Part shown: positions 1 to 8,163 of the stretch, piece by piece
How positions within the stretch are numbered: position 1 is the first letter of the stretch
How the letters are laid out: every line of letters begins with the position of its first letter
Source: Bacteroidales bacterium
Lineage (GTDB): Bacteria; Bacteroidota; Bacteroidia; Bacteroidales; JAADJA01
Reading direction: 5' to 3'
Assembly: GCA_020438105.1 (NCBI GenBank)
Contig: JAGQVE010000001.1
Span: 113,700-177,699, forward strand
Length of the DNA: 64,000 nt
Notes under the pieces: model-generated
Told to the model about the DNA's origin: nothing
The model's input: the letters and a program-made list of their open reading frames with translations, nothing else
Databases searched by the model: none
Position numbers and translations under genes: made by a program

Positions 1-648
1 TGTAAAACTCATTTCTTCACCTAAACAAACATCATCTGCAGTAAATGAAGCATCGGGACCAACAATAACTTCAATTGTTTCCGTATCATCATCAAAACAA
101 CCCAGGTTATTAGAGGCCTTGAAACGAACAGTATAGTTTCCGGAGGTAGGGTAAGTGTATGAAACATTCCAACCGGTAGCATCCCAAATACCATCATCTT
201 CAAAGTCCCATTTTAAACTATCATTGGGGAAAAAGGCACTGGAATTGGTATTTGCGCTCCCGGTAAAATCCACCGGGAATCCGTCACATACAGGCGAATC
301 GGCACTGATACCGGCACTGCTTACCTTATAATTCAGTATTTGCTCTGAATAGCTTTCCTGACCAACTGGATTTTCGAAATACACCGTTAGGGTTACTGTG
401 TAAGGTCCCTGACCGGGAAAAATAAACCAAACATTGGGACCATAGAGGGTATTGCCTCCAATACTCCATTCCCAATCTGTGATAACCTCACCTCCGGATA
501 TCACTGTGGCATCCGTAAAGACCAGCGAATCACAATATTGTTCATAGGTAAAACCGGGAGTTACCTGCCCCACACCTTTGTTTGACCAAACCAGCAGGTT
601 GATCAAAATCAGCAGAAATCCCAGCTTCCTTATATTTAAGCTTAACAT
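1..648 (-). CDS. Secreted PKD-domain protein, 3' end outside window
   Basis: A reading frame on the minus strand starts at the ATG at 648-646 and stays open to the window edge (216 codons, no stop). It begins with a hydrophobic signal peptide (LGFLLILINLLVW) followed by beta-rich extracellular sequence. Two PKD/Ig-like units can be seen: one with VISGGEVITDWEWSIGG and PYTVTLTVYF, the second with LKWDFEDDGIWDATG and YTVRFKASN. Such proteins are usually adhesins or T9SS cargo in Bacteroidota, but the C-terminus that would show a sorting domain is cut off. It shares orientation with the thioredoxin-like gene at 747-2201 and lies 98 bp downstream of it. The specific function is unknown. Confidence 0.8.
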   Translation of the reverse strand, partial: MLSLNIRKLGFLLILINLLVWSNKGVGQVTPGFTYEQYCDSLVFTDATVISGGEVITDWEWSIGGNTLYGPNVWFIFPGQGPYTVTLTVYFENPVGQESYSEQILNYKVSSAGISADSPVCDGFPVDFTGSANTNSSAFFPNDSLKWDFEDDGIWDATGWNVSYTYPTSGNYTVRFKASNNLGCFDDDTETIEVIVGPDASFTADDVCLGEEMSFT

Positions 649-746
649 AGATTTAATTATAAAACGTTACCATTTTAGTAGTTCATCCCGTATACGTGCT
701 GCTTTTCAATAATGTTTGCCAATTAATGTACTATTTTAAGTACCCA

Positions 747-2201
747 TTAATCACTACGTTTTCGGGTCATTTCGTAATGCTCCAAAAACGGCTTCAACTG
801 ATCGACTTTCAGGCGTTTGGCAATAATTTTTTTGCGGTTATCCAGTAAAAAAATGGTGGGGGTTACCCGTATATCATAAAGGTGATGATAATCCGGTGTA
901 ACACTGCGTGTACCATTCACATGTATCCAGGGTAATTGCTCACTTTTAATAAACTTTTTCCAGGCTACCAGGTTGGTATCAGTGCATACAGCAAATACTT
1001 TAAAATCAAGGGAGTCCTCCTGATCCCAGGCTTTCAGTGCTTTTATTTCTTTGCGGCAATGGGCACAACCCTCTTCATAAAACAAAACGATGATATAGTT
1101 TGCATCCTGCCGGTATAAAGATGCAAACCCTCCGCTTGTATCCATGAGGATCATATTTGGGGCATCAGCTCCGATCAGGATATTTCTGAGGGCATCTGCT
1201 CTTTCTTCAAGGGTTTTCAGCGTTGATTTACCTGTCCAAAACGCCCTTCCTGTGGCATAATATTTATCAATCATGTGCACAAAAATCTCATCAAACCCCA
1301 TTACATTCGATGTTTCAAACTTATATGTAAGAAACCATACTGTATACTTGAAAGTCTCGGGATTGGTATCTACCCTTGCAATAAACTTATCTATCTCCCT
1401 GATCAATGAGTCGGGGTGCTGATAAATGATTTTGTTGAAATAGGTTTCTAATTTCCTGTGATATACCGGTGTGCGCAACAAACGGGCATCGGCCGGATTA
1501 AAATCATCCCAGTAATGGTTCTTATAATATTGATAGGTAAATACCGAGTCCTGCAGTTGTTTTTGGGTTAGGCCAAAATCTTCCATCCTGGGATCATCCA
1601 TCCCTTTTAGCAATACCGAGACAAACAAATCAGGATTTTCATCAATAACATTTTGCTTGTATTTATTCAGCCGTGTTCTTAATGCCTGAACCGAGTCATT
1701 GATCTGCTGCGCCGACAGACTCCCCTTTTCAAGCTTTGCCAGTGAATCGGCCAAATAATGAAGTGTTTTTTGAATATTTACATTATAAGTGATAAAATCA
1801 TAAAATACCGTGTTCTCCTTCGAATTTTTAAATTGAATTCCGGAATAAAGATCGGGCAGGGCAGTTTGAACTTTAAATTGTTGCTCTTTATTTGCGATTA
1901 TTTCAAAATATTTGTTGTTATGCTGACCGGCCAAAATGTAAACACCCGCTGGAAGCAATGTATCAGCTTCAAAAACAAAGTGCCCTTTTTTATCGAGATA
2001 AGCAGTGTCAGTAAGGTAAGTTTTATCCCCATAATAATTGGCAAGATAAAGCACCGAATCAGTGGCATCTTTTATTGTTATATCAATCCGGAATCCCGAT
2101 TTACTTTGTGCAGTAATTTTTTCGTTCGCGACAATAATTGCAATCAAAGTCAATGCAATGACTCTGAAATACACCATCACTCTTTTATAATTATCATTCA
2201 T
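747..2201 (-). CDS. TlpA-like thioredoxin-fold protein (DUF4369/DUF5106-type)
   Basis: This 484-residue exported protein has an N-terminal hydrophobic segment (VIALTLIAIIVANEKITAQ). Next come a DUF4369-like beta domain (about residues 35-115), a helical DUF5106-like middle region and a C-terminal thioredoxin fold (about 345-475). The redox motif is C379-A-H-C382 within YEEGCAHCRKEIK, and a cis-proline motif VTP follows at about 446-448. Proteins of this build sit in the periplasm or on the outer membrane and reduce or isomerise thiols. It is divergent from the candidate selenoprotein gene starting at 2422, with 220 bp between them. A CxxC thioredoxin beside a CxxU protein is suggestive, but a partnership is only inference. 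Confidence 0.85.
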   Translation of the reverse strand: MNDNYKRVMVYFRVIALTLIAIIVANEKITAQSKSGFRIDITIKDATDSVLYLANYYGDKTYLTDTAYLDKKGHFVFEADTLLPAGVYILAGQHNNKYFEIIANKEQQFKVQTALPDLYSGIQFKNSKENTVFYDFITYNVNIQKTLHYLADSLAKLEKGSLSAQQINDSVQALRTRLNKYKQNVIDENPDLFVSVLLKGMDDPRMEDFGLTQKQLQDSVFTYQYYKNHYWDDFNPADARLLRTPVYHRKLETYFNKIIYQHPDSLIREIDKFIARVDTNPETFKYTVWFLTYKFETSNVMGFDEIFVHMIDKYYATGRAFWTGKSTLKTLEERADALRNILIGADAPNMILMDTSGGFASLYRQDANYIIVLFYEEGCAHCRKEIKALKAWDQEDSLDFKVFAVCTDTNLVAWKKFIKSEQLPWIHVNGTRSVTPDYHHLYDIRVTPTIFLLDNRKKIIAKRLKVDQLKPFLEHYEMTRKRSD

Positions 2202-2421
2202 AGCGTAAAAAAAACAAAGCTAAACTGAAAGATGTAACTGTTTAAAATATCTTTTTACAATCTTTCAAATCCTTATTGTTAACAAGACTGTAAACGCGCC
2301 TGAAAGTTGCGTTCATATATTCAAAACAAAATATCAATTAAAAACCAACCTTCGTCTGAATCGTATTGTCTGATTTACATATTTATTTTTATTTTTACAC
2401 CATTCTAAACAATTACTGTTC

Positions 2422-4197
2422 ATGACTAAAAAATTACTAATTGTTTTCTTCCTGATACTTGGCCTGACTTCCGGCTATGCTCAAACGGTTATTTGGCAGG
2501 ATGAGTTTGACAATGGTGAAGGCTGGAACATGCAGGACAACTGGGCGATAAACTACGGCACATTACAGTTCACATGGATGCCTGAAGCCACCAACTTTGA
2601 CCTTACTGCCACCTCATTGCCTTTTTACCTTGAAGAAAATTCTACCGAACTCGTGATCAATCAATTTCTTAGTATTTTTTATCCTTCTACGGATGAAACG
2701 GCTCAAATACGCCTCATTACGCAGGATGACCAAATAATAATCTGGGATTACCCACTCAGCAATGGCGATTGGGGATTATCTTCCGGTTCTGATCTTGTGA
2801 TTCCGATCCATGATTTTGCGGGCACGCAGGTTCAATTGCAATTCCGCACATTCGGGGTAACCACTTTCAATTGGAATCAATGGGATGTGAACGATGTTAG
2901 GGTATATGGCACTTTTGATAAAGACATCGCCACCACTAATATTTCTGGCCCAAAATCAGTTGAGCTTTTTGAAACAGGTATCTGGACGGTAGATGTTACA
3001 AATTTCGGTACTCAATCACTTACCGGGTATACGGTCAGTATTTATGAAAACACAGGTAATGCGCTGATTGGCTCAGTGGAAGAAACGGAGGATATAGAAG
3101 CAGGTGAAACCCGTTTTTATGATATTCAATGGCAATCAAATGCAGCGTTTAATACCTCATTTAAGGCCGTTGTAGAATCGATTGATGATGAATTTCCGGG
3201 AAATAATAAGTCGGCCTCCATGTTTGTAAGAGTCAAACCCGACTTGCTTACCAATGTCCTTTTGTGGGACAATGACAATGGTATTCAATCAGTACTTGAT
3301 CCTGAGCATGAAGATATGGTGGACGCTTCCACCGGATTAAAAAGAATTTTAAATGACGCCGATATTGATTACGAATTTGCGAGTAGTCTTCCCCAGAACC
3401 TCGATAATTATGACATAATTTTCGCCACGATGGGGAATTATTGCCTTAGCTGAGGTGGCACTCCCCCTGGTTTTGTAAATGCAACAGACCAGGACAAATT
3501 AGCCAACTACCTCGAAAATGGCGGAAATCTTTACATCGAAAGCGTTAATCTGGGACAGGATTATAATGGAACCGCGTTCTTTGACTTATTGGGAATTGAA
3601 TACAAAGGAGATGGCGGACAATACGAAGTGGTAACTCTGAAAGGCAATTGTATGAATTGCACCGAATCACTCAAATATTATTATCTGGGTGAAATCAGCC
3701 CGCATTACAGTATAGATGAATTAAAGAGCGATGGTGCTGTGATGTTGATCAATAGTGAAGATGGCAAAGGAAGGTTCTTTGCTTACGAAAATGAAGGCTA
3801 TAAAGTAATCACTTCGTCAATAACTGCGGGGGCAATAGCCAATGATGATTCTCTCAACTTTAAGCCCTATTTATTTAGCGAATTTTTTAATTTTTTCCTG
3901 GGTTACAACCCAACAACAACCTTGCAGGAGAATATCAGTGGAATGCTGGATGGGAATATCTATCCTAATCCATCTCAATCTCAAACCAGTATCACTTTTA
4001 GCTTAGGCAAAGCTGACATGGTGAAAGTTGAAATATTCTCGATGAATGGACAATTGATCGAAACGTTGGCAAATGGATTTTATCCGGCAGGAAGACACCA
4101 GTTAAAATGGGGCAATGGCAGGGAAAAAGGAAGTTATGTATGCCGTATAATTAGCGGCAAACAGGTGATCACTAAAAAGTTGATCCTTGTAGATTAA
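2422..4197 (+). CDS. Candidate T9SS-exported selenoprotein (in-frame UGA at codon 344)
   Basis: Read through the UGA at 3451-3453, this frame encodes 591 residues. Visible parts are a signal peptide (LLIVFFLILGLTSGYAQ), a jelly-roll/MAM-like domain (about 22-170), a CARDB/Ig-like domain (about 172-275), a Rossmann/ThuA-amidotransferase-like domain (about 278-505) and a T9SS sorting domain (IYPNPSQSQTSITF to the end). The stop falls inside the Rossmann-like domain, after the strand YDIIFATMGNYC. The sequence continues in the same frame with matching domain logic (LANYLENGGNLYIES). The residue context is C341-L-S-U344-G-G, and a second pair C410-M-N-C413 lies downstream. No ATG lies in frame between the UGA and the domain core, so two separate genes are unlikely. 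tRNA-Sec starts about 64 bp after the true stop, followed by selA, selB, yedF and selD. A nonsense-mutated pseudogene is the main alternative. The biochemical role is unknown. Confidence 0.8.
3451..3453 (+). other. In-frame UGA, predicted selenocysteine codon
   Basis: The UGA is codon 344 of the reading frame starting at 2422. Upstream and downstream segments are in the same frame, so no frameshift is needed to join them. The local protein sequence would be NYCLSUGGTPPGF, which gives the CxxU arrangement typical of redox-active selenoproteins. A SECIS-like hairpin starts 12 nt after it. Confidence 0.75.
3466..3493 (+). promoter_or_regulatory. Bacterial SECIS-like hairpin
   Basis: Bases 3466-3473 (CCUGGUUU) pair with 3486-3493 (AGACCAGG), giving 8 bp with one U-G wobble. 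The 12-nt apical loop (3474-3485) begins U-G and starts 21 nt after the UGA. An alternative fold keeps the lower six pairs, bulges U3472, and pairs 3473-3475 with 3482-3484 to leave a 6-nt loop. Bacterial SECIS elements lie within the coding region just after the UGA, with the apical loop roughly 16-37 nt away and a G near its 5' edge. This element fits that description. Folding was done by eye. Confidence 0.65.
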
Positions 4198-4260
4198 CGG
4201 ATCGTTAGAGCAAGCTGTAAAAAACACCCGAAAAAATTCCAAATAAACCGGGTTAAAATA

Positions 4261-4354
4261 TAGAGAGGACGGGACTGGTGTTCCAACTGGTCTTCAAAAC
4301 CAGTAACAGACGGATAAAACCGGCTGTGGCAGGTTCGATTCCTGCCCCCTCTGC
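4261..4354 (+). tRNA. selC: tRNA-Sec (anticodon UCA), selC
   Basis: The anticodon arm is CTGGT/ACCAG (4287-4291 with 4299-4303) around the loop CTTCAAA, with anticodon UCA at 4294-4296. The D arm is GGGAC/GTTCC with a 4-nt TGGT loop, as expected for tRNA-Sec. A long variable arm (about 4306-4327) forms ACAG-A-CGG/CCG-G-CTGT. The T arm is GCAGG-TTCGATT-CCTGC (4329-4345). The acceptor pairs 4261-4268 with 4346-4353 as 8 positions, including a terminal U-G and an internal A-C mismatch at 4266/4348. CCA is not encoded. Exact ends are uncertain by a base or two. The UCA anticodon, long variable arm and adjacent selA make the identity firm. Confidence 0.9.
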
Positions 4355-4406
4355 TTATGAACAACTTATCTTTCATAAGCGCAGCGCAATGAAAGGTTAG
4401 TTGTTC
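4353..4406. repeat. Long imperfect hairpin directly after tRNA-Sec
   Basis: Bases 4359-4376 pair with 4389-4406 at 16 of 18 positions (outer arms GAACAACT/AGTTGTTC, inner arms CTTTCAT/ATGAAAG). The loop is AAGCGCAGCGCA. An alternative 8-bp hairpin GCTTATGA/TCATAAGC at 4353-4380 overlaps it. The loop resembles the GAAGCGAAGCG loop of the repeats that follow. There is no U-run, so this is not a classical terminator. It could help define the 3' end of the tRNA precursor. Confidence 0.6.
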
Positions 4407-4407
4407 A

Positions 4408-4704
4408 AATCCCGACAAACTGAAGCGAAGCGGAAGTTTCGTCGGGATTATACAATCCACAAACTGAAGCGAAGCGGAAGTTTCGTCGGGATTATACAAT
4501 CCACAAACTGAAGCGAAGCGAAAGTTTCGTCGGGATTATCAAATCCACAAACCGCAGCGAAGCGAAAGTTTCGTCGGGATACTGAAACCAAATACGACTT
4601 TCACCTAAGTTAAATGTTAAAATCCCGACAAACCGCAGCAAAGCGAAGGTTTCGTCGGGATTATCAAATCCACAAACCGCAGCCAAGCGAAAGTTTCGTC
4701 GGTC
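4408..4704. repeat. Six copies of a 44-bp palindromic repeat
   Basis: The core TGAAGCGAAGCG (or CGCAGCGAAGCG) starts at 4421, 4465, 4509, 4553, 4634 and 4678. The period is exactly 44 bp inside two blocks (four copies, then two), with an unrelated 37-bp insert between them. Each copy is a hairpin: arm ATCCCGACAAAC, a GAAGCGAAGCG-type loop, arm GTTTCGTCGGGAT. The first and fifth copies have the complete left arm. In the others it is shortened to AATCCACAAAC. They look like a REP-type intergenic palindrome family rather than coding sequence. They separate tRNA-Sec from selA. Confidence 0.9.
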
Positions 4705-4769
4705 GATAACCCTCAATCAATTCAATCCCCCAATACTTCAAATCATTTATAGGCAAATAATTGCAACCA

Positions 4770-6182
4770 ATGCAAGAAAAACAAGACATATTCAAAAAGA
4801 TTCCGGGCGTAGACAAACTCCTCAATGCACCGGATATTAAGGAATTGATCAGCAAATTCAATCCCGAACTGGTGAAGTTTGCTATCCGTGAGACCTTGAA
4901 CGGCATAAGGCAAAACATCAGTAAATTCAAAAGTCCTCCGTCAGAGGATTATATCATTCACAAAGTCACTGAGTTCATCCAAAACCTTACAAGCAAAAAC
5001 CTGAAACCGGTCTTCAATTCTACCGGCGTAATCGTTCACACCAACCTTGGCAGAGCACCTTTCAGCGATCAGGTGCTGATCGAAGCGATGGAAACACTCA
5101 AAGGATACAACAACCTTGAATTCGATCTGGATAAAGGCGAACGCGGTTCGCGCCATTCGCACCTCACCCCAAAACTCAAATATTTAACCGGGGCCGAAGA
5201 TGTTTTGGTAGTAAACAACAATGCCGCTGCTGTGATGCTGGTTTTGCGCACTTTTGCAAAAAACAATGAGGTGGTCGTTTCCAGGGGGGAATTGATTGAG
5301 ATCGGTGGCTCCTTCCGGTTGCCGGAGATCATGGCTGCATCTGATTGTAATATGGTGGAAATAGGCGCTACCAATAAAACCCACCTGAAAGACTATGAAA
5401 AAGCTATTTCTGAAAAAACTGCCATGCTTTTCAAAGCTCATAAATCGAACTATGTCATTAAAGGATTTACCCAGGAAGTGGATTTGCCGGAGCTGGTCAA
5501 ATTAGGGAAAAAACACAATATTCCGGTGGTTTACGACATGGGTTCGGGATTGCTTCGAAAAACCAATGTTCCGGTCTTAAAAGGCGAACCCGACGTTCGG
5601 GAAACCTTAGCACAGGGAATTGACCTGGTTACTTTCAGCGGCGACAAACTTATTGGTGGCCCTCAAGCAGGTATCATCGCCGGGAAAGCAAAATATATCT
5701 CCATCCTTAAAAAGGAACCAATGGTTCGGGCACTTCGTGTTGGAAAAACCACACTGGCATTCATGGAAACAGCTTTGAGCCATTACCTGGATGATAAACT
5801 GCTGGAAAAACACAACACCATTTTCAGTACTTTGCAGCAACCGCTCTCTGTTTTAAAAAAGCGCGCTGAAAAACTGCAGAAAGCCTTAGGAAAGTTTGAA
5901 ATCCACTCGGAGCTTACCGAAAGCGAAGGCTATTGCGGTGGCGGAGCCTTACCTGATGAGGCGGTTAAAAGCTTTGCTGTAAAACTTACAGGTGATTTTG
6001 AATCAAACAAATCAAGGGCATCCTTCATGGAGAAATTGTATTTTGCCCTCATGCAACAGCCGAAACCGGTGATCGCAATCTTGAAAAAAGGTGAACTCTA
6101 TTTTGATGTACTCACCTTACAGGATAAAGATATTGATCTGCTTGCAACAATCGTTAACCAAACAAAAGCCAGCCTCGCATGA
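4770..6182 (+). CDS. selA: L-seryl-tRNA(Sec) selenium transferase SelA
   Basis: SelA is the PLP enzyme that converts Ser-tRNA(Sec) to Sec-tRNA(Sec) using selenophosphate. The protein is 470 residues from the ATG at 4770; a TTG at 4761 is a possible but less likely start. Family landmarks include STGVIVHTNLGRAP, the glycine-rich NNNAAAV segment, VYDMGSGLL, and SGDKLIGGPQAG with the PLP lysine at K293. Length and N-terminal helical domain fit bacterial SelA. It begins just after the palindromic repeats and its stop overlaps the selB start (ATGA), so the two are translationally coupled. It is the first protein gene of the selA-selB-yedF-selD run. Confidence 0.97.
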   Translation: MQEKQDIFKKIPGVDKLLNAPDIKELISKFNPELVKFAIRETLNGIRQNISKFKSPPSEDYIIHKVTEFIQNLTSKNLKPVFNSTGVIVHTNLGRAPFSDQVLIEAMETLKGYNNLEFDLDKGERGSRHSHLTPKLKYLTGAEDVLVVNNNAAAVMLVLRTFAKNNEVVVSRGELIEIGGSFRLPEIMAASDCNMVEIGATNKTHLKDYEKAISEKTAMLFKAHKSNYVIKGFTQEVDLPELVKLGKKHNIPVVYDMGSGLLRKTNVPVLKGEPDVRETLAQGIDLVTFSGDKLIGGPQAGIIAGKAKYISILKKEPMVRALRVGKTTLAFMETALSHYLDDKLLEKHNTIFSTLQQPLSVLKKRAEKLQKALGKFEIHSELTESEGYCGGGALPDEAVKSFAVKLTGDFESNKSRASFMEKLYFALMQQPKPVIAILKKGELYFDVLTLQDKDIDLLATIVNQTKASLA

Positions 6183-8137
6183 AACACGTGATCATCGGAA
6201 CAGCAGGCCATGTCGACCATGGAAAAACGGCCCTCATTAAAGCCCTGACCAACTTCGACTGCGATACACATAAAGAGGAAAAAGAGCGTGGCATTACCAT
6301 CAACCTCGGATTTACCCACCTCGATCTTCCCTCCGGAGAATCAGTAGGCATTGTGGATGTTCCGGGCCATAAGGATTTCATTAAAACCATGGTGGCCGGG
6401 GCATATGGCATCGACATTGTTTTGCTGGTGGTGGCAGCCGACAGCGGCATCATGCCCCAAACCCGGGAGCACCTGCAGATCATCGAAATGCTGGGCGTTC
6501 AGCATGGTATTATTGTGCTCAATAAAGCCGATCTGGTTGATGAAGAGATGATAGAACTCAACCAGCTTGAGATTTCAGAATTTGTGGAAGGCACCAAACT
6601 CGAAAACGCACCCATTGTGCCGGTTTCATCACTTTCAGGAAATGGAATTGACCTGCTGATCGAAGAAATCGAAAAGATCATCCCAAAGGTAAAAGAGAAA
6701 GAGATCACCGACCGCTTTCGTATGTATATCGATCGTATATTCAATGTGAAAGGGATTGGGTTTGTAGTCACCGGTTCGGTGCTTGAGGGAAAGATCAGTC
6801 AGGGAAAAGATTTATACCTGCTTCCGGGAAAAGCTAAGAAAGTGAAGATCCGGGGACTCGAACGGCACGGCAGTCCGACAGAAGAAGTTTTCGTGGGCGA
6901 CCGCGCAGCTATCAACCTGGCCGGGTTAAAGTTTGAAGATTATGTTCGTGGTATGGTTTTGAGCAACAAACAACTCGAAGAAACCGAAATGATCGATGCC
7001 ACCTGTACCATCTTTGATGAAACCACGGTTTTGGGCGTTTGGTCGAATGTGATTTTTTACACAGGCACTTTTGAGTGCAATGCCCGCATACATCTATTGG
7101 ATAAAGATGAACTTTCGGCCGGACAAACCGGAATTGTTCAGTTACACCTCAGTAAACCGGCTGTATTGGTGAACAAGGATAAATTCATTATCCGAAATAC
7201 CTCAAACGACCTTACCTATGGGGGCGGAACGGTGATTGATGTGCAACCGCTGCATCATAAACGCCGAACAGAAAAGGTGATCAGTGAATTGACCGAGCTG
7301 GTGGATGCCACGCTCAACAGCGACAAGCTGATTAACCTGGTTAAAATTGAACTTGGAAAAACCAACATTCCGGAATTTGCTTCCGCTATCGCCTCTAAAA
7401 TTCACAAAACAACTGACGAAGTAGTTGCAGAATGTGAAGAAAATCAAAATAAGGAGGTGTTGATTTTCAAATCCGGCGATCAGGTTATTCTGCTTCGAAA
7501 TAACAGGGATGCTTTTTACCGCAAGCAGGTTTTGGAAGAAATCAATTCATATCATCAAAAAAATCCAATTTTAGAAGAAGGGCTTGAAACCATCGATTTT
7601 TATGGCAAGTTCGGATTCGGGACCAATGAGGCCGGTAAAATTTATCTCGATCATGTGATGAGCAGTATTTATCAGGAAGGATTAATTAAAAAAGTGGCCA
7701 ACACCTGGGCCCTGAAAGACCACGAGGTAAAGATTGATCCCAAAACCCAAAATCAGTTGAATTGGCTGGAGCAAACCATTCTGAATGTTGGGATGGATAA
7801 ACCCATGAGCTCTGAAATTGAAGAAAAGGCACATCAGGAAAAGATCAACAAAGACCGGTTGAAAATGATGCTAAAATTCCTGCGGAAAGAAGGCAAACTG
7901 GTATTTTTCGAGGGGGAATACATTCACAGTGAAATCGTGAACCGAAGCCGGAAAATATTGTTGGAGAAAATAGTCACAAAAGCTGATGGTATCAACGAAA
8001 AGGAGTTCAGAGAAATGATTGAAGGAACAAAAAAACTGGTGCAGATGCTGCTCGGAATTTTCCTGGAAGAAGGCAGTGTGATCAAGCCCACTTTTTATAT
8101 CCTGATCACTGAAAAAGGAAAAAACATGTTGAATTAA
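6179..8137 (+). CDS. selB: Selenocysteine-specific elongation factor SelB
   Basis: SelB delivers Sec-tRNA(Sec) to UGA codons by binding GTP, the tRNA and the SECIS hairpin. The 652-residue protein has G1 GHVDHGKT (residues 10-17), switch/G2 GITINLGF, G3 DVPGH, and G4 NKAD, followed by EF-Tu-like beta-barrel domains. Its C-terminal third is a chain of winged-helix segments (about 390-652), the part that reads SECIS RNA in known SelB. The start overlaps the selA stop by four bases. An intact SelB means UGA decoding should work in this organism, which matters for the UGA at 3451. Confidence 0.97.
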   Translation: MKHVIIGTAGHVDHGKTALIKALTNFDCDTHKEEKERGITINLGFTHLDLPSGESVGIVDVPGHKDFIKTMVAGAYGIDIVLLVVAADSGIMPQTREHLQIIEMLGVQHGIIVLNKADLVDEEMIELNQLEISEFVEGTKLENAPIVPVSSLSGNGIDLLIEEIEKIIPKVKEKEITDRFRMYIDRIFNVKGIGFVVTGSVLEGKISQGKDLYLLPGKAKKVKIRGLERHGSPTEEVFVGDRAAINLAGLKFEDYVRGMVLSNKQLEETEMIDATCTIFDETTVLGVWSNVIFYTGTFECNARIHLLDKDELSAGQTGIVQLHLSKPAVLVNKDKFIIRNTSNDLTYGGGTVIDVQPLHHKRRTEKVISELTELVDATLNSDKLINLVKIELGKTNIPEFASAIASKIHKTTDEVVAECEENQNKEVLIFKSGDQVILLRNNRDAFYRKQVLEEINSYHQKNPILEEGLETIDFYGKFGFGTNEAGKIYLDHVMSSIYQEGLIKKVANTWALKDHEVKIDPKTQNQLNWLEQTILNVGMDKPMSSEIEEKAHQEKINKDRLKMMLKFLRKEGKLVFFEGEYIHSEIVNRSRKILLEKIVTKADGINEKEFREMIEGTKKLVQMLLGIFLEEGSVIKPTFYILITEKGKNMLN

Positions 8138-8163
8138 TAATTTAAGAAGATAAAAACTACCTA

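Noticed and set aside
2422..4197. Two separate genes, 2422-3453 and 3589-4197, or a simple nonsense pseudogene
   Set aside because: The two parts share one frame, the domain continues across the UGA without loss, and the second part has no ATG or signal peptide of its own for a secreted sorting domain. The sel genes next door make recoding the better reading. A pseudogene cannot be fully excluded.
4408..4704. CRISPR array
   Set aside because: The spacing sequence between units is itself repeated, there are no unique spacers and no cas genes. Units are palindromic hairpins.
4194..4930. Short minus-strand reading frames with repeated NPDET-like peptides
   Set aside because: They are translations of the 44-bp palindromic repeats and the start of selA in another frame, with no signal or family support.
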